From an uncultured Tenacibaculum sp. (GTDB taxonomy: Bacteria > Bacteroidota > Bacteroidia > Flavobacteriales > Flavobacteriaceae): DNA of 64,000 nt. This document shows, one piece after another, positions 26,947 to 36,891 of this stretch (position 1 is its first letter; each line of letters opens with the position of its first letter). The DNA is taken from contig NZ_CANNBW010000017.1 in assembly GCF_947502995.1 (NCBI RefSeq), positions 62,001 to 126,000 of the forward strand, read 5' to 3'. Made by a program: the position numbers and the translations under genes. The notes beneath the pieces are model-generated. The model was given only the letters and a program-made list of their open reading frames with translations, ran no database searches and was not told the DNA's origin.

Positions 26947-28620
26947 TTAATGAATATTCTGAATAAAATATTCTAGTTCTACTTCTTTCGGAATTTCCAT
27001 TTTTTTTCGAATTCGATAACGAGCCGATTTTACAGAAGATAAAGTCACGTTTCTAATATTCATGATCTCTTTAATGCTTAAATTGAGATAGATAAGATTA
27101 CAGATTTCACGTTCTGATTTTGTGAGCTGTGGGTACAGTTTACTAATTTTTAATTCAAAACCTTCGTTTTTAAGTTGTTGGTCATTAGAGATTTCATCTA
27201 AACGTTTTTCAGTTCTTACCTGATGTTCAATTTGAGATAACATCGATTGGTATTGTTGTAGGAGTTCTTTAGAATTATTTTGTGATTGTAGCTTCTTTAC
27301 ATTTAAAATTAGTTTTTCCTTAAAATCAGAACGCATTTTATGATCGGCCAATAAACGATCAATCTTATAACGTAGCGAAACTACTTTTTCATTTAAAAGT
27401 TCAGTTTCTAATTCTTGCTCTTTAAGTTGATTTTGATATACTTTACGTCGTTGCCTAAAAAATAAAAACAAAACACTTAAACTAATTAAAGTTAGAGTTA
27501 ATAAAGCAGCATACAATTGTTTTTGTACACGTTGATTTTTAGCTTCAGCTTGTAAAAGTTTTTTATTGGTTTCAAAACTAAGTTTATCTACAGAGAATTT
27601 TTTATCCTCTTGATACGCTAACTCCAAAGCTGCAATCTTTTCAATTTGTTTTAAAGAGAATACAGAGTCGTTGTATTTTTTATACAAACGATACTTTTCT
27701 AAAGCTTTTTTATAATCGTTTTTAGCTTTATAAATTCTGTATCGATCTAAATTAATTAGAGAGATTATTTTTTTGTTTTCATATTGTTTACTGAGAATTT
27801 CAGAACTGTCTAAATAAATTAAAGCATTACGATATTCTTTTAATCTTCTATAACAAGTTGCTATGCTTTTATATGTGGTTGCTTTACGTTCTATTTTTTC
27901 AGCCTTGTTATATATATCAAGATTTGTCTTTAAAATGTTTAATGCTTTTTCATATTTTTTTTTTGCTCGATATATTCTTGCATAAACAGTATTTACATCA
28001 GCTGTACGAATCTTATCATTTAATAAGTACAATTGAGCTTTATCTAAAGCTTCAATAGCTTTATCATAGTTTTTCCTTTTGTAATAAAAATTTCCATAAT
28101 TATGTAGAGAAATTCCATAATCAATAGAGTCGTGTTCACGAAGAGGAAGTGCTAAATCCATATAAGATATTGCCTTGTCATATTCTCGTTTGGCAGAAAA
28201 TAGCATAGCTATGTTATGGTAAGATCGACCAATTTTAGTTTGATCTTTACTTTGTTGTTTTACTTTTAAAGCTTTTAAGTAGTATTCTAAAGCAGTATCA
28301 AAATTACCTTTTCTTCGTTCTATAATTCCCAAACAATCGTAAGCCAAAGCAATCATTTCTTCTTTATTGGCGTAAATATAGTTTGAGTTTAATTTATCTA
28401 AAGAGTTATTAAAATATTGCTGGGCTAATGTTGGATTAGAAGTGTCTGTTAGAATTCCTAAATCCATTGCATGTGTAACATAAAGAGAATCGTTTGATGC
28501 ATTTTTTAAAAGAAAAATAATAGAATCTTTTTTCTGCTGAAGTTGTTGTGCAGAAGCAAAAGACAACACAAAAAAACATATAGGGATTAAAAAAAAACGA
28601 AATGTCTTCATAAGCCGCAA
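26947..28620 (-). CDS. Membrane-anchored TPR regulator with LuxR-type HTH, third copy
   Basis: 557 residues: signal peptide (FVLSFASAQ), TPR helices through about residue 330 (KGNFDTALEYYLKALKVKQQ, KREYDKAISYMDLALPLRE), a transmembrane helix at about 368-389, coiled coil, and C-terminal HTH (LTKSEREICNLIYLNLSIKE). Same architecture as the 4734-8286 pair but a distinct subgroup (the HTH differs throughout). It is divergent from the giant BspA-like surface gene, 250 nt away, mirroring the LRR/TPR-HTH arrangement at the left end. The shared upstream region contains two kinds of direct repeats. A transmembrane one-component role is likely; the ligand is unknown. Confidence 0.82.
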   Translation of the reverse strand: MRLMKTFRFFLIPICFFVLSFASAQQLQQKKDSIIFLLKNASNDSLYVTHAMDLGILTDTSNPTLAQQYFNNSLDKLNSNYIYANKEEMIALAYDCLGIIERRKGNFDTALEYYLKALKVKQQSKDQTKIGRSYHNIAMLFSAKREYDKAISYMDLALPLREHDSIDYGISLHNYGNFYYKRKNYDKAIEALDKAQLYLLNDKIRTADVNTVYARIYRAKKKYEKALNILKTNLDIYNKAEKIERKATTYKSIATCYRRLKEYRNALIYLDSSEILSKQYENKKIISLINLDRYRIYKAKNDYKKALEKYRLYKKYNDSVFSLKQIEKIAALELAYQEDKKFSVDKLSFETNKKLLQAEAKNQRVQKQLYAALLTLTLISLSVLFLFFRQRRKVYQNQLKEQELETELLNEKVVSLRYKIDRLLADHKMRSDFKEKLILNVKKLQSQNNSKELLQQYQSMLSQIEHQVRTEKRLDEISNDQQLKNEGFELKISKLYPQLTKSEREICNLIYLNLSIKEIMNIRNVTLSSVKSARYRIRKKMEIPKEVELEYFIQNIH

Positions 28621-28648
28621 TATCCGAATAAATTTGGAGATTTTCTAG

Positions 28649-28668
28649 TTTTGCGACCTTTTGCGACC
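28649..28668 (+). repeat. Perfect tandem repeat TTTTGCGACC x2
   Basis: Two adjacent copies of TTTTGCGACC (28649-28658, 28659-28668), 29-48 nt upstream of the TPR-HTH start codon and about 200 nt upstream of the BspA-like gene. The 10-bp period equals one DNA turn, as in regulator sites. Similar in wording and orientation to the repeat upstream of the LRR gene. Confidence 0.55.
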
Positions 28669-28741
28669 ACTAAAATTTGCATTTTTTGAAATGGTAAAAT
28701 TCCTTTGCAATTCGTTTAAATCAATTCAAGAACGATAATAA

Positions 28742-28800
28742 TTGTCCGTTTTTTGTCTGATGAATTTTAAAAACATTTTTAAAACTAATTTTTTTCTTTG
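28742..28800 (+). promoter_or_regulatory. Candidate regulated promoter of the BspA-like gene
   Basis: Direct repeats TTGTCCG (28742-28748) and TTGTCTG (28753-28759), period 11, then TTTCTTTG ending at 28800 and the ATG 71 nt later. A 17-nt stretch from 28741 is identical to 8517-8533, and all downstream offsets are the same. Confidence 0.5.
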
Positions 28801-28870
28801 AACTCAGTTTTAAAGTGTGTAAAACATCAGAAAAACTATTTAAAAAACATAATCTCTATACCTCATCAAA

Positions 28871-31800
28871 ATGAAAAAAAATTACTTCTTATTACTATTT
28901 CTTTTTCTCTTTATTAAAATTTCAAATGCGCAATTTATTTTTAAAGTAGAAACTACAACAGCTAATGAAACTTTTGTTATTCCTACAAAACCAGGAGAGA
29001 CATATAATTACCAAATAAAGTATACAAAAACTCCAGGTGATTTACCGCGAATTGTAACTAGTAGAGGAGATAAAACATTAACATTCGATAATCCAGGAAT
29101 TCATACCGTTGAAATAAGTTTAATTCCAGGAGATTTTTTCAATGAATCGTATTTTCCAGCAATGTATTTCAATAAATCTGGGGATAAAGATAAAATAGTA
29201 TCTATCGAAAAATGGGGAGGTAATAAATGGACAACCATGGAAAATGCATTTGCAGGTTGTTCAAAATTAGTTATCAATGCTACAGATACTCCTGATTTAA
29301 GTTTAGTAACAAACATGTCTTTTATGTTTGAAGGAACCATAAATCTTGAAGATTTAAAAGATAAAATTGGAAACTGGGATATCGAAAATATTGAAAATCT
29401 TACTGGAGTTTTTAAATCTTCAGGTTTTAACGAAAATATTAACTCATGGAATGTGAGTAATGTACGTTTCATGGATTCTCTTTTTGAAGGAGCTTCTAAT
29501 TATAATCAACCTTTAAATAATTGGACGACGACAAGTTTAGAATACGCAAATGCTGTTTTTAGAGAAGCAATAAACTTTAATCAGCCATTAAATAATTGGA
29601 ATATGAGTTTGGTTAAAGAAATCGGACAAGTATTTCTTTTAGCAGAATCATTTAGTCAAGATTTAAGTTCTTGGGACATCAGTAATGTAACTGAAATATC
29701 ACAAATATTTTTTGGATCAAAACTTAATGTGGCAGATTATGATGCTACCATTTTGGGTTGGTCAACTTTAAGTGCGGGCGAAACAGCTATTCCTTTAAAC
29801 TTAGAAATAGCAAATTCATCTTCAATGAAATATTGTGATCTAGAAGCAAGGTTGAAATTAATAAACGATTATAATTGGTCTTTTACAGGAGATGTACATT
29901 TTTGTCCGGAAGAAGATAAGTTTATTACTACTTGGAAAACTAATGCAGACGGACTTTTAGGAGGTGATCGTAAAAAAGTAACAATACCAACCGACGATTC
30001 TTATGATTATTACTATACAGTAGATTGGGGTGATGGAAATGTTGTTAGTAATTATACTGGTGATGCTATACATACTTACGCTACGCAAGGAACATATCAA
30101 ATCAAAATTTTTGGAATTTTCCCAGCGATAAAAGCTAACGTGAATACTTCTAAAATGATTCTTCAAATTGAATCAGTTGATCAATGGGGAAATATGGAAT
30201 GGCAAACATTCAAATCAGCATTTGATGGATGTCGAAACTTAGATGTTTTTGCAACTGATATACCAGATCTTTCTAAGGTGACAGATATGTCATTTATGTT
30301 TTTTGAATGTTTTAATCTTGGAAATACAGCGACTATAGATTTCTCAGGATGGAATACAAGTAACGTAACTAATATGTCTAGTATGTTTTACAATACTAAT
30401 AATTTAACAAGTGCTAATATTGGAAATTGGAATGTTGGTAAAGTAACAGATTTTAATAACATGTTTTCAAGTGCATCAGTATTCAATGAAAACTTAAATA
30501 ATTGGAATATTGGTGAAAATGTTACTGGTACAATAGATATGTCTGCTATGTTTCTTGGTGCGGGTAAATTTAACTCACCTTTAAATAATTGGGATGTAAG
30601 TAAAGTATACGATTTTGTGTATACATTTAGAGGGGCTACTGAGTTCAATCAAGATTTGAGTTCATGGGATATTTCTAGTGGAACCGATTTCATAGGAATG
30701 TTAGATGCTACTGCTTTATCAGTTGAAAACTATGATAAAACGTTGCAAGGTTTTTCAGCATTGGAAGCAGGAGAGACTAAAATACCAACAAATATTAGAT
30801 TTGGAGCTTTAAACGTTGGTTATGGAAATCCTGAGTACAGAGAAACATTAAAAAACACATACACTTGGACTTTTGAAGGTGATATATTTGAAGGAATAGA
30901 AGAAGAAAAGTTCATAACTACATGGAGAGTAAAAGCTGGAGATTTAACAATTCCTATTTACACTTTTGGAGGAGCAACTTACAATTACACTGTAGATTGG
31001 GGAGATGGAACAATTGAATCTGGATTTACAGGTGATATTACACATACTTATGCAACTGCAGGAACGTATACTGTAAAAATTTACGAAGATTTTCCACAGA
31101 TGTACTTTTTTAATCGTGATGGAAAAGAGAAGTTAATCTCTATCGATCAATGGGGGACACAAAAGTGGTTCAATTTAGATTTTGCTTTCTACGGATGTTC
31201 TAATTTAGAATTAAATGCAGATGATATTCCAGATTTATCACAAGCTACTTCAATCGGAGCAATTTTTCAAAATGCTACAGCTTTTACAGATGCTAAAGAC
31301 AAATTAAAAGATTGGGATGTAAGTACAATTGAAAGCTTTTCTTTTGCTTTTCAAGGAACAGCATTCAATAGAAATATTAGTGGATGGAATATGCAATTAG
31401 CGAAGGAAATCGACTTTATGTTTGCTGATAATGCAGTATTCAATAAACCTGTAGGAAATTGGACATTCAATAATTTAAAAACAGCATCTGCAGTTTTTAG
31501 AAATGCGACTAGTTTTAATCAAGACCTTTCCAATTGGGATGTAAGTCAAGTTGATTTATTCGAATTGATATTTGAAAATGCAACTGCTTTCAATCAGAGT
31601 TTAGCAAATTGGGACATTAGTGAAATGCGTTTCATTAACAAAATGTTAGACAACTCAGGAATGAGTGTGGCGAATTACGATGAAACGTTATTGGGTTGGG
31701 CAAGCTTAGATGTTGGAGAAACAAAAATTCCTACTGGAATGGATTTCAATTCTTCATTACAATATTGTAACGGAGCTTATGCTAGAAATCAATTAGCAAC

Positions 31801-34800
31801 AACGCATTCTTGGACTTTTAATGATGGGGGACAATCTTGTGCCGAAGAAACTAAATTTATTACGACTTGGAAAACAACATCTGCAAATGAAAGTATTCAG
31901 GTTCGTACTTCTGGTGGAACATCAATTTATACAATCGAATGGGGAGATGGTTCAGTAGAAACAGATCGTGGTGGAAATTCTTCTCACACTTATGCTACTC
32001 CAGGAATTTATACTGTGAAAATATCGGGAGCTTTTGCAAGATTATACACAAACAACTTTACCAATATTGGTAATAAAATGCAATCTGTTGAGCAATGGGG
32101 AACAGGAAAATGGGAATCTTTTGATAGAGCTTTCGAAGGTGCTGGAAATGTTGTGATAAACGCAACAGATATTCCTAATTTATCGAATGTAACAAACATG
32201 TTCGAAGCTTTTAAAGATTGTAAAAAATTAGTTGATAATGGTGGACAAATGAAGAACTGGAATGTAAGTTCTATAGAGAATTTTACAAGTACTTTTCAAG
32301 GAGCAACTTTGTTTAATGAAAATTTAAGTGATTGGGATATTAGTAATATGAATAGTGCCAATAACATGTTAAGTGGAACAGGATTTTCTACTTCAAATTA
32401 TGATAAAACAATTATTGGTTGGGCTACAATTCAAGGAGATGAAACTATTCCACAGAACATTAATTTAGGAGCAAATGGAATTAATTATTGCGTTTCAGGA
32501 ACTGAACGAGATTTTTTAGCAAGTAATGGATGGAATTTTACAGATGCAGGGCAACAATGTGAAAGTCAAGATGCATTTATTACTACTTGGAGAACAACAA
32601 GTGAAAATGAAGAGATTATTTATCCAGGAGTTACCAACGGTAGAACTTATAATATCGATTGGGGAGATGGAACTTTAGAAACAGGAGTTACTGGAACTAT
32701 TTCTCATACTTATTTAACATCAGGTGATTATCAAGTTAAAGTAACAGGAGATTTAACGTCATTTTTTATTAATGATTCACCAAACAACGATAATTTATTG
32801 TCAATAGATCAATGGGGAAGTATTCGTTGGATGAGTTTAGCAAGAGCTTTTAATAATTGTAATAATCTAGTTTTAAAAGCCAATGACACACCTGACTTGA
32901 CAAGTGTAACAAACATGAATTTGTTATTTAGTCGTTCTGTTAATTTTGAAGATTTAGGTGGACGAATTGGAGATTGGGATGTTAGTAATGTTGAAGTTAT
33001 GGGATATTTATTTAGAGGTACAGCTTTCAATAGTAATATTAATAATTGGGATGTTCGTAAGGTTACTTTCGTCGGATATATGTTTGCAAACACAACTAAG
33101 TTCAATCAGCCTTTAGATAAATGGAAATTTGAAAACACGAATAGTTTATCAGTTATGTTTATTGGAGCAGAAGTATTTAATCAAGATTTAAGTAATTGGG
33201 ATGTAAGTAGTATAGAAAATTTTGGTAGTATGTTTGAGAATGCCAAAGCTTTTGATCAAGACTTAAGTAATTGGAACATTTCTAGCGTAATGAACATGAC
33301 AGATATGTTTAAGGGAGTTACATTATCAAATGAAAATTATGATGCTATTTTAGAAGGTTGGTCTACTTTAGATAATGGAGAAACTCAAGTACCAATTAAT
33401 ATCACTTTTCATGCAGGAGATAGTAAGTTATGTTTAGGAACTGATGCTAAGTCAATTTTAGAAAGTTCACCATATAATTGGACAATCACAGATGCGGGAA
33501 GTGATTGTGAAAATACAGTGGTGTGGTCTGGAGATACTGATGTTAATTGGACAGATACTGATAATTGGGAGGATAATAATGCGCCATCAACCACAAATGA
33601 TGTGCTGATTCAAAATGTAACAAATCAACCTGTAATTGACAATGGAGTAATTGCAGAAATGAATGATTTAACGATTAGAACTTCAGCTGGTTTAGAAATT
33701 TCAGAAAATGGAGGAGTTGTTGTAAATGGTGATTTAGAAACTGAAGGAGTTATTGAAATTAATTCAGCTACAAATACAAGTGGAATTTTAGTAGTAAAAG
33801 GAGAAACTAATGGAATAGTAAATTTTGAACGTTCTGGTTTATTGGCGAATAAATGGAGTTTAGTTACTGTTCCAGTTTCAGGTCAAAGTATTAAAGAGTT
33901 TATTGAAAATCCAACAAATGATATTCGTGAAAATACCACTGTAACTCCGAATCGTTATGCTGTTGGTTATTATGATGATAGCAAACCAGCAGGATCAAAA
34001 TGGACCTATTATACTACAGATGATATTGTAACGAATACACTTACGTTTGAACAAGGTAGAAGTTACATTGTATCAAGATCAACAGATGGTTCAGTAATGT
34101 TTACAGGAACATTAGAAACAAATGATGTGGTAATTCCTGTAAATGAAGATCAATGGAATGCAGTTGGAAATCCGTATACAGCGTATTTACCAGTCAATAA
34201 TAATGCGAACATAAACTTCATACAAGAGAATATAGATAAGTTCGATCCTGTAAATGTTGCCGTTTACATTTGGGATAATGCACAAAATAAATATGTGGCA
34301 AAATCTTTATTAGATCCGAATCTTTCATTAACAGTCGGACAAGGTTTCTTTATTAAAACCAATGTAGGCGTTTCAGCCTTAGATTTTAAAGAAGACCAGA
34401 GATTAACTGATGCTACAGGAGTTGAAATTTTTTCAAGACAGCAAAATGTACCAACAATTAAAGTTGTAGCATCTCAAGATAACGTAGTGGTAGATACAAA
34501 TATTAAGTTGATGAATTCTGCTACTAAAGGTTTAGATGCAGGATTTGATATTGGAAATTTCGGTGGATCAAACTTCGATATTTTTACACGTTTAGTGGAA
34601 AATTCAATGCAGAAAGATTTTACAATTCAATCGTTGCCATATTCAAATGAGGAAGAAATCAGAATTCCTTTAGGAATAAAATCTGATGCTAATAAAGAAA
34701 TTGAAATTTCAGTTCAGTTAGAAAGTTTACCAGAAAGTTCAGAAGTGTATTTAGAAGACAGAGAAACAGATGAGTTTATCAAGTTAGACAACACAAATTT

Positions 34801-35137
34801 ATATACATTAAAAACTACTTCAGCAATTTCAGGAATAGGACGTTTTTATATACATCTAAAATCAAAAACATTAGATATTTCAGAAGAAACTTTAACTACT
34901 GAAAACATCAATATTTTTAAGTATGGTAAACAAGAAATTACTATTTCAGGAATTACATCTACAGAAAAGGTTTCAGTTAAAATGTTTTCGGTTTTAGGGA
35001 GCGAAGTTTTCAAAACGAATATTAAAGGAAATCTAAATATACGTATTCAACCAACTTCAGTTGAAACAGGAATTTATATAGTTCAAGTAGAAATAGAAGG
35101 AAAGAAAATTAATAAGAAAGTAGTACTTGAAAAGTAA
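28871..35137 (+). CDS. Giant BspA-like (DUF285) T9SS surface protein
   Basis: 2088 residues. Signal peptide (LFIKISNAQ), then five modules starting near residues 22, 351, 680, 995 and 1235. Modules 2-5 open with FITTW and a PKD-like beta domain (YTVDWGDG...HTYAT), and all five continue with DUF285 repeats (LNNWDVSKVYDFVYTF; FNQDLSSWDIS). Such DUF285 arrays occur in BspA and other surface adhesins. Residues of about 1550-2088 are homologous to residues 212-747 of the T9SS protein at 12477-14720, and the last 80 residues are a type A sorting domain (FSVLGSEVFKTNIKG). Expected on the cell surface. It is divergent from a TPR-HTH regulator and followed by a tiny exported peptide gene. Confidence 0.9.
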   Translation: MKKNYFLLLFLFLFIKISNAQFIFKVETTTANETFVIPTKPGETYNYQIKYTKTPGDLPRIVTSRGDKTLTFDNPGIHTVEISLIPGDFFNESYFPAMYFNKSGDKDKIVSIEKWGGNKWTTMENAFAGCSKLVINATDTPDLSLVTNMSFMFEGTINLEDLKDKIGNWDIENIENLTGVFKSSGFNENINSWNVSNVRFMDSLFEGASNYNQPLNNWTTTSLEYANAVFREAINFNQPLNNWNMSLVKEIGQVFLLAESFSQDLSSWDISNVTEISQIFFGSKLNVADYDATILGWSTLSAGETAIPLNLEIANSSSMKYCDLEARLKLINDYNWSFTGDVHFCPEEDKFITTWKTNADGLLGGDRKKVTIPTDDSYDYYYTVDWGDGNVVSNYTGDAIHTYATQGTYQIKIFGIFPAIKANVNTSKMILQIESVDQWGNMEWQTFKSAFDGCRNLDVFATDIPDLSKVTDMSFMFFECFNLGNTATIDFSGWNTSNVTNMSSMFYNTNNLTSANIGNWNVGKVTDFNNMFSSASVFNENLNNWNIGENVTGTIDMSAMFLGAGKFNSPLNNWDVSKVYDFVYTFRGATEFNQDLSSWDISSGTDFIGMLDATALSVENYDKTLQGFSALEAGETKIPTNIRFGALNVGYGNPEYRETLKNTYTWTFEGDIFEGIEEEKFITTWRVKAGDLTIPIYTFGGATYNYTVDWGDGTIESGFTGDITHTYATAGTYTVKIYEDFPQMYFFNRDGKEKLISIDQWGTQKWFNLDFAFYGCSNLELNADDIPDLSQATSIGAIFQNATAFTDAKDKLKDWDVSTIESFSFAFQGTAFNRNISGWNMQLAKEIDFMFADNAVFNKPVGNWTFNNLKTASAVFRNATSFNQDLSNWDVSQVDLFELIFENATAFNQSLANWDISEMRFINKMLDNSGMSVANYDETLLGWASLDVGETKIPTGMDFNSSLQYCNGAYARNQLATTHSWTFNDGGQSCAEETKFITTWKTTSANESIQVRTSGGTSIYTIEWGDGSVETDRGGNSSHTYATPGIYTVKISGAFARLYTNNFTNIGNKMQSVEQWGTGKWESFDRAFEGAGNVVINATDIPNLSNVTNMFEAFKDCKKLVDNGGQMKNWNVSSIENFTSTFQGATLFNENLSDWDISNMNSANNMLSGTGFSTSNYDKTIIGWATIQGDETIPQNINLGANGINYCVSGTERDFLASNGWNFTDAGQQCESQDAFITTWRTTSENEEIIYPGVTNGRTYNIDWGDGTLETGVTGTISHTYLTSGDYQVKVTGDLTSFFINDSPNNDNLLSIDQWGSIRWMSLARAFNNCNNLVLKANDTPDLTSVTNMNLLFSRSVNFEDLGGRIGDWDVSNVEVMGYLFRGTAFNSNINNWDVRKVTFVGYMFANTTKFNQPLDKWKFENTNSLSVMFIGAEVFNQDLSNWDVSSIENFGSMFENAKAFDQDLSNWNISSVMNMTDMFKGVTLSNENYDAILEGWSTLDNGETQVPINITFHAGDSKLCLGTDAKSILESSPYNWTITDAGSDCENTVVWSGDTDVNWTDTDNWEDNNAPSTTNDVLIQNVTNQPVIDNGVIAEMNDLTIRTSAGLEISENGGVVVNGDLETEGVIEINSATNTSGILVVKGETNGIVNFERSGLLANKWSLVTVPVSGQSIKEFIENPTNDIRENTTVTPNRYAVGYYDDSKPAGSKWTYYTTDDIVTNTLTFEQGRSYIVSRSTDGSVMFTGTLETNDVVIPVNEDQWNAVGNPYTAYLPVNNNANINFIQENIDKFDPVNVAVYIWDNAQNKYVAKSLLDPNLSLTVGQGFFIKTNVGVSALDFKEDQRLTDATGVEIFSRQQNVPTIKVVASQDNVVVDTNIKLMNSATKGLDAGFDIGNFGGSNFDIFTRLVENSMQKDFTIQSLPYSNEEEIRIPLGIKSDANKEIEISVQLESLPESSEVYLEDRETDEFIKLDNTNLYTLKTTSAISGIGRFYIHLKSKTLDISEETLTTENINIFKYGKQEITISGITSTEKVSVKMFSVLGSEVFKTNIKGNLNIRIQPTSVETGIYIVQVEIEGKKINKKVVLEK

Positions 35138-35141
35138 GAGG

Positions 35142-35315
35142 ATGAAGAAATCAAATCATACAGAAAGTCATCAAGAAATCACAAGAAAAGAAGCGTTACA
35201 GAAAATAGGAAACTATGGAAAATATACAGCAATAACAGCTTTAGGAACCTATTTAATATTAAACCCTAAGAAAGCACAAGCATCTAGCCCTGAAGTACCA
35301 GGTAGCGGATTTTAA
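35142..35315 (+). CDS. Tiny exported peptide precursor (57 aa)
   Basis: Starting at the ATG at 35142 (an in-frame ATG at 35127 overlaps the previous gene and is less likely) the product has 57 residues: charged N-terminus with RKEALQKIGNYGK, a hydrophobic stretch YTAITALGTYLILNP, and KKAQA followed by only ten residues, SSPEVPGSGF. KAQA fits a signal peptidase I site (A-x-A), which would release the short tail, or the protein stays as a membrane peptide. Similar short proteins following large surface genes occur in Flavobacteriia. It starts 4 nt after the BspA-like stop and is followed by a terminator, so it belongs to that operon. Function unknown. Confidence 0.65.
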   Translation: MKKSNHTESHQEITRKEALQKIGNYGKYTAITALGTYLILNPKKAQASSPEVPGSGF

Positions 35316-35328
35316 AGAGAATAGATAA

Positions 35329-35364
35329 AAAAAACTCCTTTTAAGTAATTAAAAGGAGTTTTTT
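35329..35364 (+). terminator. Terminator of the BspA-like operon
   Basis: Perfect 16-bp stem AAAAAACTCCTTTTAA / TTAAAAGGAGTTTTTT with loop GTAA. Confidence 0.88.
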
Positions 35365-35748
35365 ATTGATTTTTTGAAAATAATCTCATAAAATTTGTGT
35401 TTTTATATCTTTTAAAAACTTAAAAATTAATTTTCTTAACTATATCATTAGAAAAATTAAAAACAAAAACTTATATTTAAAGAGTAAATGAAATCTAATT
35501 TTTATAATTAGATAGTGCATTAAGTACAGATTTTAATATACCTCCTTTCGTATGTGTTTTTGTGTAAAAAACATGTCGTTTACTTACTATTCGTCTACAC
35601 TTATATGCATTTGGTCTAAAAAGAAGTGCCTTGTCATATTGTGTGGCTTCAAGTTTTCATAATATACAGTACTTTTAGTTTAGTTTAAACTCAACCAAAC
35701 AAAAAATTCCAATGAATTTAATGTTTATTATTTGTCTTTTTAAATGAT
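35365..35748. other. Intergenic region upstream of the FIST gene
   Basis: 384 AT-rich bases without a credible frame or RNA fold that I could recognise. It should contain the promoter of the FIST-kinase operon; no exact TANNTTTG at a suitable distance was found. Confidence 0.35.
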
Positions 35749-36888
35749 ATGAAAACTATACAATTACAAAGAACCCAAAATTCAGATTGGACATATTTAA
35801 ATGAAAAAATTACTCTAAAATCTCCCTTAGTTTTAGTTTTTGGGAAAAGAGAATTACTTGAAGATGAAAAAATTTACGAAGAAGTAAAAAATCTTTTTAA
35901 TGATGGGCATATTGTTTTTGGCTCAACTGCTGGAGATATTACTGAAGAGAAAGTTGATAATGACAGTATAACTATAACTGCAATTGAGTTTGAAAAAAGT
36001 ACATATGAAGTAAGACGTTTAAATATTTTAGATTCCGGTGATAAGGCTAATAGTACAGACACAGGTAGAGCTTTAGTAAATTCTTTTCCAAAAGATGGAT
36101 TAAAGCATGTTTTTGTTGTTTCTGAAGGGAGTTTTGTTAACGGAAGTCATTTAACACAAGGTATGAACGAAGCTGTTAATAATGAAGTCTTAATAACAGG
36201 AGCTTTATGTGGAGATGCAGCTAAATTTGAAAAAACTTTAGCTTCTTATAATGAAAACCCGAAAGTTGGAGAAGTTGTAGCAATAGGTTTATATGGAGAA
36301 TCATTAGAAGTTTCATGTGCAATTAATGGAGGTTGGACTCCTTTTGGTCCTGAAAGAATAGTTACAAAATCAGAAGATAATATCTTATATGAGTTAGATG
36401 GAAAGCCTGCTTTAGATTTATATAAGAATTATTTAGGAGACAAAGCTAAAGAACTTCCTGGAGCGGCATTATTATATCCGTTAAAAGTAAAATCAGATAA
36501 TGAAAATTATTCCATAGTAAGAACGATTTTAAATATTAACGAAAAAGAACAATCGATGATTCTTGCTGGAAATATTTTAAAAGGAGAACGCGTGCAACTC
36601 ATGATGACCCACGTAGATAATATTGTAAATGCTTCTGAATCTGCTGCTATATATGCAAATAAAGATAGAAAGAAAGAAGCTGAATTGGCAATTTTGGTAA
36701 GTTGTATAGGAAGAAAACTTGTACTCGACCAAAGAGTGGAAGAAGAAATAGAAGAGGTTATGGAAACTATAGGAAAAAAAGCAACTATTTGTGGAATGTA
36801 TTCTTATGGAGAAATTGCACCGTTCAACGGAGAAAAAAAATGTCAATTGCATAATCAAACAATGACAATAACTTTAATAAGTGAATAA
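35749..36888 (+). CDS. FIST-domain sensory protein
   Basis: 379 residues with a FIST N domain (about 25-220, GSTAGDITEEK, VVSEGSFVNG, GALCGDAAKF) and a FIST C domain (about 220-375, ALDLYKNYLGD, ending GMYSYGEIAPF ... CQLHNQTMTITLI). FIST proteins are cytoplasmic sensors for small molecules, proposed to include amino acids, and often partner with kinases. Here the histidine kinase gene starts 3 nt after the stop, so FIST is very likely the sensory subunit of that kinase. No transmembrane segment. Confidence 0.88.
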   Translation: MKTIQLQRTQNSDWTYLNEKITLKSPLVLVFGKRELLEDEKIYEEVKNLFNDGHIVFGSTAGDITEEKVDNDSITITAIEFEKSTYEVRRLNILDSGDKANSTDTGRALVNSFPKDGLKHVFVVSEGSFVNGSHLTQGMNEAVNNEVLITGALCGDAAKFEKTLASYNENPKVGEVVAIGLYGESLEVSCAINGGWTPFGPERIVTKSEDNILYELDGKPALDLYKNYLGDKAKELPGAALLYPLKVKSDNENYSIVRTILNINEKEQSMILAGNILKGERVQLMMTHVDNIVNASESAAIYANKDRKKEAELAILVSCIGRKLVLDQRVEEEIEEVMETIGKKATICGMYSYGEIAPFNGEKKCQLHNQTMTITLISE

Positions 36889-36891
36889 AGA

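Noticed and set aside
35127..35141. Overlapping ATG for the tiny exported peptide
   Set aside because: It would overlap the end of the BspA-like gene by 11 nt; the ATG at 35142 gives a typical signal peptide start.
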